The notes under the pieces are model-generated. The model was not told the origin of the DNA. It searched no databases and saw nothing but the letters and a program-made list of their open reading frames with translations. A program made the position numbers and the translations under genes. Source: Scopulibacillus darangshiensis (GTDB taxonomy: Bacteria > Bacillota > Bacilli > Bacillales > Sporolactobacillaceae). Taken from it: DNA of 64,000 bases. Location of the stretch: the NCBI RefSeq assembly GCF_004341035.1, contig NZ_SLXK01000014.1:27532-91531 (forward strand), in the 5' to 3' direction. Positions 57,714 through 64,000 of the stretch are shown piece after piece. Positions within the stretch are counted from its first letter, which is position 1, and each line of letters opens with the position of its first letter.

Positions 57714-58247
57714 TTGGACCAAGAACTTTATCAACTCATACAAAAGGCGAAACAGGGAAGCCAGGAAAGCTTTGCTGAACTCGTTAATAGGTACAAAGGC
57801 CATGTTTTCCGCCACGCATATGCTATGGTCAACGATCGTATGGAAGCTGAAGATATTTCGCAGGAAGCTTTTGTTAAGGCGTACTATTCCCTTTCAAAAC
57901 TGAAAAATGAATATGCCTTTGTCTCCTGGCTGACAAGGATTGTCTCCAATCTCTGTTACGACCATATCGAAAAATCAAAGAAAAAAACGGCGATACCAAC
58001 AGAAGATATAATCAAAGACCACTCATCACCCGTGGAGCAATTGCAGATAAAGTTAAATATTGAGGAGGGTCTGCAAAAGCTTACCGCGGAACATCGGACA
58101 GTACTCATTTTGCGAGATATTCAAGGCTTTTCTTATAGTGAAATCGCTGAAATTTTACAGATTCCTCTTGGAACAGTAAAATCACGCATTAATACGGCCC
58201 GTCAGGAATTGAAAAACGAGCTGTTAAGAGGTGAAGATCATGAATAA
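57714..58247 (+). CDS. ECF-type RNA polymerase sigma factor
   Basis: Extracytoplasmic-function sigma factor, 177 residues. Region 2 is visible as FAELVNRYKGHVFRHAYAMVNDRMEAEDISQEAFVKAY (about 20-57) and region 4 as LTAEHRTVLILRDIQGFSYSEIAEILQIPLGTVKSRINTAR (about 123-163). TTG 57714 is the predicted start, with only a weak ribosome site. It overlaps the anti-sigma gene by eight bases. The shared promoter motif suggests it controls itself and bcrC, as SigM/SigV-like factors do. Confidence 0.92.
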   Translation: MDQELYQLIQKAKQGSQESFAELVNRYKGHVFRHAYAMVNDRMEAEDISQEAFVKAYYSLSKLKNEYAFVSWLTRIVSNLCYDHIEKSKKKTAIPTEDIIKDHSSPVEQLQIKLNIEEGLQKLTAEHRTVLILRDIQGFSYSEIAEILQIPLGTVKSRINTARQELKNELLRGEDHE

Positions 58248-58749
58248 CCATGTCACGGAATTTATTTCAGCCTACATGGACGGCGAATTAAGTGAGGAAG
58301 AAGCAAGACATGTTGAAGCACATCTTCAGGAATGCCAATCATGCCAGGAGCAATTGGATGATTTGCTGTCTATAAAGGCGCAGATGGCTGCAGCCTATCA
58401 ATCCATTGACCTCCCCGATGGGATTGCAGAGTCTGTCATGACAGTCATCCACCAAGAGGAGAAGGAACGCACAAGACATCATTCACTTACTAAATGGGCG
58501 GTTTTCATTCCAGTGGTGTTAGCAGCCCTGTTTCTGCTCATCCAATTAACACCGGGATTTTATTTTGGCATGTCATTTGCCTCGACCCTTTTTAATATAA
58601 GCTTGAGCATTTTTCATGCGGTAACTGTGATCATTTCTTCGCTGCCATATGTATTGAGCATGGTAGTGGTCATCGCAGGGCTTATTATTGCTATTTCAAT
58701 ATGGTCACTCCGCCGTTTACTGGAAACAAGGACGATATTTGATGATTAA
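58240..58749 (+). CDS. Zinc-finger (ZAS) anti-sigma factor
   Basis: Membrane anti-sigma factor of 169 residues. The N-terminal zinc-binding anti-sigma motif is HVEAHLQECQSC (His-x3-His, Cys-x2-Cys, about residues 27-38). Two or three hydrophobic helices follow (about 80-160), more than the single helix of RsiW. ATG 58240 has GAGGTG six bases upstream. It overlaps both neighbours, so the three genes are translated together. Confidence 0.88.
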   Translation: MNNHVTEFISAYMDGELSEEEARHVEAHLQECQSCQEQLDDLLSIKAQMAAAYQSIDLPDGIAESVMTVIHQEEKERTRHHSLTKWAVFIPVVLAALFLLIQLTPGFYFGMSFASTLFNISLSIFHAVTVIISSLPYVLSMVVVIAGLIIAISIWSLRRLLETRTIFDD

Positions 58750-59620
58750 CAAGCCATTGCTATGCAAGTTGGGATGTGGGATATTGAAACGCAAAAAGAA
58801 GATCATCAGCTTTGTTGTACTCATGTTTTTATCATTAATAATGGTTAAACCCGTACTTGCTTTTGACCACAACGTTATTAAAGATGAAGCCACCGTGATT
58901 CAAAAGAATCAAACCGTGGACAATGTCGTGACATTTGGTAATAATGCAGTGATAAATGGGACGGTTCGCGATGCAGTTATTGTTATTAACGGCGATTTAT
59001 CAATTAAGAGCACTGCAAAAATTAAGGGACTGGTTCTTGTCATAGGCGGGAAGATTGATCAGCAGAAAGGTGCATCGATCAATGATGAGGTGTATGCCTT
59101 ATCGTTTAACAATGGAAAAGGTAACAGCTTCTTAATTGCCGGTCTTTTCTGGCTTGGAAGCTGGACAGTATCATTAGCCTTAAGCATTTTGTTCGTGATT
59201 CTATCTTTCTTAGCGGGATTGCTATTAAGAAACAGACTAACCGTCTTTGTTCGCCCGATCCGGCATTCGTTTGGAAAACTAGTCATCGTCGGGGCCATCA
59301 CAAGCGTCTTGCTGACAGCCGTTAATCTCTTATTATCTATCACAATTATCGGCATACCGGTCGCTATCGCCTTGTTTTTTGTCCCTTTAATTTTCTTCTT
59401 TATTGGTTCAGCGGCGGTCAGCAAAATTATCGGCAAACAAATTGCATCAGGGGATGAAACCCCGTTGTGGGCAACCCTTCTATACGGCGCCGCCATTCTT
59501 GTCGCTGGCATTAACGTCCCCTTTTTCGGCGCTTTATTGCTATTGGGACTCATCTGGCTGTCAACAGGACTCATGGCATTTTGGCTATTTGATAAAATGA
59601 AGCGGAAAAAGGCAGCTTAA
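58742..59620 (+). CDS. Membrane protein with polymer-forming (bactofilin-like) domain
   Basis: Third gene of the sigma operon, 292 residues from ATG 58742. A signal-like helix (about 25-42, ending KPVLAFDHN) precedes a beta-helical polymer-forming region with repeating V-N-G-T and I-K-G steps (about 50-115), then four or five membrane helices. The architecture suggests an outside-facing beta-helix anchored in the membrane. Its coupling to sigma and anti-sigma genes suggests a role in sensing or responding to envelope stress. Function unproven. Confidence 0.8.
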   Translation: MINKPLLCKLGCGILKRKKKIISFVVLMFLSLIMVKPVLAFDHNVIKDEATVIQKNQTVDNVVTFGNNAVINGTVRDAVIVINGDLSIKSTAKIKGLVLVIGGKIDQQKGASINDEVYALSFNNGKGNSFLIAGLFWLGSWTVSLALSILFVILSFLAGLLLRNRLTVFVRPIRHSFGKLVIVGAITSVLLTAVNLLLSITIIGIPVAIALFFVPLIFFFIGSAAVSKIIGKQIASGDETPLWATLLYGAAILVAGINVPFFGALLLLGLIWLSTGLMAFWLFDKMKRKKAA

Positions 59621-59655
59621 AAACCCAAACCCTAAATTCCGGGGTTTGGGTTTTT
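59619..59655. terminator. Bidirectional terminator after the sigma operon
   Basis: AAAAACCCAAACCC and GGGTTTGGGTTTTT form a perfect 14-pair stem with T tracts on both strands. It serves the sigma operon and the convergent small ORF. Confidence 0.93.
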
Positions 59656-59683
59656 GGGTTCCTGGGTTCAAGGGACCTTATAA

Positions 59684-59866
59684 TTATGTAACTCTTGCCA
59701 GTAATGTTCCGATCATAAGGGCTATAATTGCCACACATATGAACCATGTTTTTCTATATTTCAACGATTTGTTGGAGTTGATTTCTACATATGCCGGTAC
59801 AGCAATTAGAATAACTTCAAGTACAATAATGAAAGTTAAAATTCCCCAAAGCATGATTCCGCTCAA
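59684..59866 (-). CDS. Small two-helix membrane protein, hypothetical
   Basis: A 60-residue frame with two hydrophobic segments (IMLWGILTFIIVLEVILIAV and TWFICVAIIALMIGTLLA) separated by a short charged loop. It starts at TTG 59866, or ATG 59854, with GGGAG-rich sequence upstream at loose spacing. It ends just before a bidirectional terminator, which supports a real transcript. No family recognised. Confidence 0.5.
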   Translation of the reverse strand: MSGIMLWGILTFIIVLEVILIAVPAYVEINSNKSLKYRKTWFICVAIIALMIGTLLARVT

Positions 59867-60024
59867 ATACCTACGCTCCCTTCCTCCCCCTATACGATAA
59901 ATTCGGAGCTCACCATCCCGTTCATGTCCGTCATGATGATAGTTTTTTAATTCTATCTTACACCGCGAATACGATGCATGTTAAAAGTTGGCGTGGGAAC
60001 ATTAAATTAAAAAGAGGCGGGAAC

Positions 60025-61293
60025 ATGAAAAAATCCCTATCATTTTTGCTGATCATTTTGTTTATGGCCCCCTGGACTTTTCAAACGGCTAAAGCGGATA
60101 ATCAAAATATTAAAGCGGCTTTTATTCGAAACGGAGACTTGTGGATAAAAATTAACAATCAGGAGAAGCAGGTTACGAAAGCAAAACAGGTATCGACACC
60201 CAAATGGTCCTATGATGGAAAATGGCTTGCTTATTCAGTCATCGATGAAGATGATAGTCTGGGAAATCCGGAGGTTTGGATCTATAGTTTGGTAAAAAAG
60301 AGGAACTACCATATAACTGGTGATACAGACCGCTATGAATGGGCACCTGATCAGAATATGCTTGCAGCTCTTAGTCAAGGTGTTTTAAATATTACCGATA
60401 CATCCAAACTCGATAACCATCGCTTTGAAAATGTGACGACCGGAGTTAATAACTTTGCTTGGCTGCCGGATGGCAGCGGCTTTTTAGCATCTTCAACCGC
60501 TGATGCCCTTCCGGACGGCTGGACAAACCCGATTCTTTATATAGTTCCATTGGACACAAAGATGGATCAAAAAAAGGTGAAAAGGCTCTTTACCATTCCA
60601 AGCAAGTTGGAAAAGGGACCAATCGACATTTTATCTATAGGCACAACCACCTTCAAATGGTCCGCCGATAAAAAATGGATTGCCTTTGTTGTATCACCAA
60701 CCGCATCTTGGTCGGCTGACAGTGACATGCTTTGTGTCCTTTCCTCTGATGGAAAGACGTTTGACGTCATTGACGAGATGCTGGCAAATTCAAATTGGTT
60801 TAAATGGGCTCCTAATAAAAATTTATTAGGTTATATCGAAGGAAGCGGCCGAATAGCTTTGATGAACAAACAGCTAAACATTAAAGAACTTCCTGCCCTT
60901 CAGACAGCATTCACACCTCACGGTTACGCAGACAGGGCATTCACATGGATCAATGACAAGAATATTGTCGTTTCAAGGGTCCAGGAAAGCGAATGGTCGA
61001 ACGACGAAAAGAAACGCCCGCTGCCGGTGTTGTTTCATGTCAATATTCAGAACCAGGAACAAACCAAATTAACAACTCCGCCTGCATCATGGGGTGATTT
61101 TAGCCCGAAATATATTGGAAACGCAGATCTATTGAGCTGGATTAGGTCTGATCGCGAGAAGGCTAACGTCATGCTTGGCAGACCAGGCAGCGGCCAGGGA
61201 AATGTATGGATTAAAAATATCGATATAGGTTCGGATTTCTACGAACAATGGTATTGGCAAACTGTCATTGCGATTTATCATGGACAAAGCTAA
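60025..61293 (+). CDS. Secreted TolB-like beta-propeller protein
   Basis: A 422-residue exported protein. The signal peptide runs MKKSLSFLLIILFMAPWTFQTAKAD. Repeated WD/TolB-type blades are visible: PKWSYDGKWLAYSV, YEWAPDQNMLAAL, FAWLPDGSGFLAS, FKWSADKKWIAFVV and FKWAPNKNLLGYI. The role is unknown; such propellers bind ligands or proteins at the cell surface. ATG 60025 follows GAGGCGGG; the frame opens at 59974 without a ribosome site. Confidence 0.85.
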   Translation: MKKSLSFLLIILFMAPWTFQTAKADNQNIKAAFIRNGDLWIKINNQEKQVTKAKQVSTPKWSYDGKWLAYSVIDEDDSLGNPEVWIYSLVKKRNYHITGDTDRYEWAPDQNMLAALSQGVLNITDTSKLDNHRFENVTTGVNNFAWLPDGSGFLASSTADALPDGWTNPILYIVPLDTKMDQKKVKRLFTIPSKLEKGPIDILSIGTTTFKWSADKKWIAFVVSPTASWSADSDMLCVLSSDGKTFDVIDEMLANSNWFKWAPNKNLLGYIEGSGRIALMNKQLNIKELPALQTAFTPHGYADRAFTWINDKNIVVSRVQESEWSNDEKKRPLPVLFHVNIQNQEQTKLTTPPASWGDFSPKYIGNADLLSWIRSDREKANVMLGRPGSGQGNVWIKNIDIGSDFYEQWYWQTVIAIYHGQS

Positions 61294-61297
61294 CCAA

Positions 61298-61320
61298 AGG
61301 GGCTTCTTATTCAAGCCCCT
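61298..61320. terminator. Hairpin between the convergent TolB-like and CBS genes
   Basis: AGGGGCTT and AAGCCCCT pair over a seven-base loop. It overlaps the CBS stop codon; T tracts are short. Confidence 0.6.
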
Positions 61321-61792
61321 GCTCATTCTTAATGATTTGCTGACTGATATGACGGATGACGTCACCGCGGCTGACAACTCCCACAATTTTATCCGCCCGA
61401 TCGATGACTGGAATCTTTTTGAAATGATGCTTGGATAGAATCGTTAAAACTTGCTCAAAGTCATCATCTGGATAGACATAATGGATCTTACGTTTCGTCA
61501 TAATCTTATCAACAGAATCATCCATTAGTTCCTTGACCTTATGACCTAAATCTTGCTTTTCGAGTCTGATGACTAGGGAATAGAAATCGTAGATGGTCTG
61601 TTCCTTAGGCGTAATAGCACGGAGAACATCGCCGTCGCTGACGACGCCGATGAGTTTCTGCTCATGATCTATGACTGGGACTCCGCCGATTTTATATTCA
61701 ACAAGTTTTTTCAACAGACTTCTAATGCTCTCATCTTTCGTCACATAAATCACATCATCAATCATAAAATCACGGATCTTCAATGTGATCAC
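61307..61792 (-). CDS. CBS-pair domain protein
   Basis: A 161-residue protein made of two CBS motifs, residues about 8-60 (FMIDDVIYVTKDESIRSLLKKLVEYKIGGVPVIDHEQKLIGVVSDGDVLRAI) and 95-150 (IMTKRKIHYVYPDDDFEQVLTILSKHHFKKIPVIDRADKIVGVVSRGDVI). Such modules bind adenine nucleotides and sense energy state or ions. No fused effector domain. Partner unknown. Confidence 0.9.
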   Translation of the reverse strand: MITLKIRDFMIDDVIYVTKDESIRSLLKKLVEYKIGGVPVIDHEQKLIGVVSDGDVLRAITPKEQTIYDFYSLVIRLEKQDLGHKVKELMDDSVDKIMTKRKIHYVYPDDDFEQVLTILSKHHFKKIPVIDRADKIVGVVSRGDVIRHISQQIIKNEQGLE

Positions 61793-62155
61793 TCCCCTGA
61801 AATATTTTTATGTCAATCATGGCTCATTTGTTAAACCGTCCAATCTCCAATAAGTTTACACTGAACACTTCAGATTTAAACAGGAGACAATCTCTTATAT
61901 CCTTATATACCCTTTATCCAGCACTTTGAAATGCTTTTTATAAAAATAATTTGAGCTGTATGAATTAAATTTCCCTGTACCAGATTCTAGCCGAAAATGT
62001 AAAAATCCTTACAAAATTCATGGTAAAGCTCTCTTTCCGTTTAAAATAGAAAAAGCAAAGATTTGTCCTAGACAGGATCCGCAACATTTGTGCGAATACT
62101 GTTAGGGCTTATGAATAGACAATCGTCCAAACATCAATGATTAAGAGGTGAAAGT
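61793..62155. other. Gene-free region before the acyltransferase
   Basis: About 360 bases of AT-rich DNA between two divergent genes. I see no open frame with a ribosome site, no riboswitch motif and no convincing promoter pair. Confidence 0.6.
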
Positions 62156-63145
62156 ATGATTGCCGCTTCCAAAAGAGATGCATACTTTGATAATGCTAAG
62201 TTAATACTGATTTTTCTTGTTGTCTTCGGGCATGTGATCAGCCCCTTGAAAAATGATAATCACGTTTTATTTACTTTATACACGTCCATATTCCTTTTTC
62301 ACATGCCAGGTTTCATTCTTATTTCAGGCTTTTTTGCCAAGAACTTTAGAAAAAAAGGCTATATTTTAAAACTAGCCAAAAAACTCTTGCTGCCCTATTT
62401 ACTATTCCAAGCAATTTATTCAGTCTTTTACTATTGGAACGGTGATGAGCCAACGCTGACCTTTAACCCGATTTACGCTCATTGGACCCTTTGGTTCTTG
62501 GTCAGCATGTTCTGCTGGCATCTCATGCTGTTTGTCTTTGACCGCTTCCGCTGGATAGGGTTAGCCGTGGCTGTGATACTAGGAATGGGCATTGGTTATA
62601 TTGACTTTAATGGTGGATTCTTAAGTTTATCCAGAACCTTTGTATTCTTCCCGTTCTTTCTACTAGGGTATTTGTTAAAGCCTGCTCACTTTGAGGCGTT
62701 CAAAAAAATACCTTCCCGCTTACCCCTCGGGCTCTTAATATTAGCGGGAATCTTTATAACCTTTTGGATCGGATTTCCGCAGGATGCGACCGATTGGCTT
62801 CTCGGTTCCCACACTTACGCTGACATGGGCACTCCCGAAGTCACTGACGGGTTGATACGCGCCGGCCAATATATCCTGACAGCAATCGTCCTTGCCGGCT
62901 TCCTCGCAACAGTTCCGGCAAAGTCTTTTGCGTTGACAGTCATTGGCCAGCGGACACTGATTATTTATTTGCTGCATGGCTTTATCATAAAAACAATCGA
63001 AACGCTGATCCCTGATGATTCATTAGAACCCTTAGCTGATAATTATTTGGTGCTCTTTATTTTCTCATGGGCGGTATGCCTGATATTAGGCAGCTATGTT
63101 ATCAAAAAATGGACCCGTCCGATTATAGAATTCAGGATTAATTAA
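62156..63145 (+). CDS. Acyltransferase-3 family membrane protein (fucose 4-O-acetylase-like)
   Basis: Integral membrane O-acyltransferase with about ten helices in 329 residues. The N-terminal motif RDAYFDNAKLILIFLVVFGHVISPL contains the catalytic-type histidine, and FLFHMPGFILISGFFAKNF follows. Relatives acetylate cell-surface sugars. AGGTG lies before the ATG. Monocistronic with a strong terminator. The acceptor is unknown. Confidence 0.85.
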   Translation: MIAASKRDAYFDNAKLILIFLVVFGHVISPLKNDNHVLFTLYTSIFLFHMPGFILISGFFAKNFRKKGYILKLAKKLLLPYLLFQAIYSVFYYWNGDEPTLTFNPIYAHWTLWFLVSMFCWHLMLFVFDRFRWIGLAVAVILGMGIGYIDFNGGFLSLSRTFVFFPFFLLGYLLKPAHFEAFKKIPSRLPLGLLILAGIFITFWIGFPQDATDWLLGSHTYADMGTPEVTDGLIRAGQYILTAIVLAGFLATVPAKSFALTVIGQRTLIIYLLHGFIIKTIETLIPDDSLEPLADNYLVLFIFSWAVCLILGSYVIKKWTRPIIEFRIN

Positions 63146-63148
63146 GAA

Positions 63149-63190
63149 AAAACCCCGTAATGCTTTAGTAAAGGCATTACGGGGTTTTGT
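63149..63190 (+). terminator. Intrinsic terminator of the acyltransferase gene
   Basis: AAAACCCCGTAATGC and GCATTACGGGGTTTT form a perfect 15-pair stem, ending in TTTTGTTT. Confidence 0.95.
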
Positions 63191-63237
63191 TTAAAGGCTT
63201 TCCTTTACGTGAATAGTAATATATAAGATCAAAATAG

Positions 63238-63266
63238 TTGACAATCTTGGCTTTTGGCAATATACT
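63238..63266 (+). promoter_or_regulatory. Strong SigA-type promoter of the yceI-like gene
   Basis: TTGACA (63238-63243) and TATACT (63261-63266) with a 17-base spacer. Confidence 0.85.
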
Positions 63267-63333
63267 TTGTTAATATGCTATACATTTTATAGTCAATTAC
63301 TTATTGTAAGCAAATAATTTGGAGGGATACAAC

Positions 63334-63870
63334 ATGGCAAAATCAAAATGGGCGGTCGACTCAGCACACAGCAGTATTGACTTTTCCGTCAAACACATGA
63401 TGGTAGCAAAAGTGAAAGGTTCATTTAATTCTTTTGAAGGATCAGCTGAAGCAGATACTGATGATTTAACAACCGCGGACGTCGCTTTCAATATCGATGT
63501 TAACAGCATCGATACCCGTAATGCTGATCGCGACGCCCACTTGAAGGCCAGTGACTTCTTTGATGTTGAAAACTACCCGACTATCACATTTAAATCCACT
63601 GACATTACCAAAAAAGGTGCAAACGAATACGATATGACCGGTGATTTAACATTGCATGGGACGACACGGCCCGAAACATTTGCATTGACATTCGAGGGCG
63701 AAGTCAAAGACCCAATGTCAGGCAAAGAAAAAGCGGGTTTCAGCGGCGAAACCAAAATTAAGCGCAGTGATTTTGGACTGACTTGGAACGCTGCCCTTGA
63801 AACCGGCGGTGTCATGCTTGGCGATGAGATCAAAATCTCCATTGAAATCGAGGCTACAAAAGAGGCTTAA
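63334..63870 (+). CDS. YceI-family lipid-binding protein
   Basis: Lipocalin-like beta-barrel protein of 178 residues that in relatives binds polyisoprenoids. WAVDSAHSSIDFSVKHMMVAKVKGSF at the N-terminus, DVENYPTITFKSTDI and the C-terminal LTLHGTTRPETFALTFEG are family hallmarks. No signal peptide is seen, so it is probably cytosolic. ATG 63334 follows GGAGGG by seven bases. Single gene with a strong promoter. Confidence 0.93.
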   Translation: MAKSKWAVDSAHSSIDFSVKHMMVAKVKGSFNSFEGSAEADTDDLTTADVAFNIDVNSIDTRNADRDAHLKASDFFDVENYPTITFKSTDITKKGANEYDMTGDLTLHGTTRPETFALTFEGEVKDPMSGKEKAGFSGETKIKRSDFGLTWNAALETGGVMLGDEIKISIEIEATKEA

Positions 63871-63893
63871 ATTGTTAAAACAATAAAGTAAAA

Positions 63894-63918
63894 GGGTGCC
63901 CATTATAAACTGGCACCC
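63894..63918 (+). terminator. Hairpin after the yceI-like gene
   Basis: GGGTGCC and GGCACCC pair across an 11-base loop. No T tract follows directly; it could also belong to a mobile-element end continuing past the window. Confidence 0.4.
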
Positions 63919-64000
63919 ATGTCAAGGACACTTTAAAAAAAGAGATTATGCAGATAGAAGATGATTCCTATATTGAATAGGGGTCATCTTTTTTAAATTC

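Noticed and set aside
59059..59574. 171-codon minus-strand frame inside the polymer-forming membrane protein gene
   Set aside because: Shadow frame of a gene with clear domain content and operon context.

Overview
This 64 kb window is chromosomal DNA of a low-to-mid-GC, Gram-positive, Bacillales-type bacterium. I base this on strong AGGAGG-type ribosome sites, three T-box leaders, a TnrA protein with a perfect TnrA box, Pho boxes of the 11-bp-period Bacillus type, Fur and cre sites of Bacillus type, a YtaF-like sporulation membrane protein, and YwqA, BcrC and PhoP homologues. I cannot name the species. I saw no phage, CRISPR array, rRNA or tRNA gene.

Layout. 1-4.8 kb: sugar PTS genes (IIC cut by the window edge, then IIB) behind a near-consensus sigma-54 promoter, with a LevR-type activator and an NAD(P)-binding protein. 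4.9-10.4 kb: alpha/beta hydrolase, secreted alkaline phosphatase with a Pho box, amtB-tnrA with a TnrA box, and a DMT exporter. 10.5-14.1 kb: SNF2 helicase plus SWIM zinc-finger protein. 14.2-26.3 kb: one long minus-strand branched-chain amino-acid cluster, ilvE-ilvD-[T-box, Ile]-ilvB-ilvH-ilvC-leuA-leuB-leuC-leuD-ilvA. 26.6-29.9 kb: the divergent hom-thrC-thrB operon, which supplies threonine to IlvA. 30-38 kb: gluconokinase, DAHP synthase/chorismate mutase, a Phe-type T-box before a HisC-type aminotransferase, and a Ser-type T-box before an aminotransferase-serA pair. 38-43 kb: HAD hydrolase, BNR-repeat protein, and feoA-feoB-Cys-rich protein behind a perfect 19-bp Fur box. 43-48 kb: class I amidotransferase-like protein, AIM24 protein, BcrC, an MFS exporter behind an apparent leader-peptide attenuator, and YtaF. 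48-52.5 kb: kynureninase and tryptophan dioxygenase with a divergent TetR regulator, then an NSS transporter with a cre site. 52.7-57.3 kb: pstSCAB-phoP with a four-repeat Pho box. 57.3-64 kb: an 89-bp tandem repeat, an ECF sigma/anti-sigma/polymer-forming membrane protein operon, a TolB-like secreted protein, a CBS protein, an acyltransferase and a YceI protein.

How the genes work together. Nitrogen (TnrA-AmtB), phosphate (PhoP-Pst-PhoA), iron (Fur-Feo) and amino-acid supply (T-boxes, CcpA) are each wired by sites readable in the DNA. PhoP is encoded at the end of the operon its own box should drive, and TnrA lies downstream of the promoter its own box should activate, so both look like positive feedback loops. 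Codons read from the T-box stem I loops are ATC (Ile), TTC (Phe) and AGC (Ser). They suggest that the HisC-type enzyme works in aromatic synthesis and that the class V aminotransferase makes phosphoserine.

The most unusual items are a 21-codon leader ORF before the MFS gene with two mutually exclusive hairpins, one masking the exporter's Shine-Dalgarno; two families of dispersed palindromic repeats; a 36-residue membrane peptide whose ribosome site is buried in a hairpin; an 11-codon ORF whose stop overlaps a GTG start of the alkaline phosphatase; a shared ECF-type promoter motif at the sigma operon and bcrC; and an ilvA 5' end that looks frameshifted.
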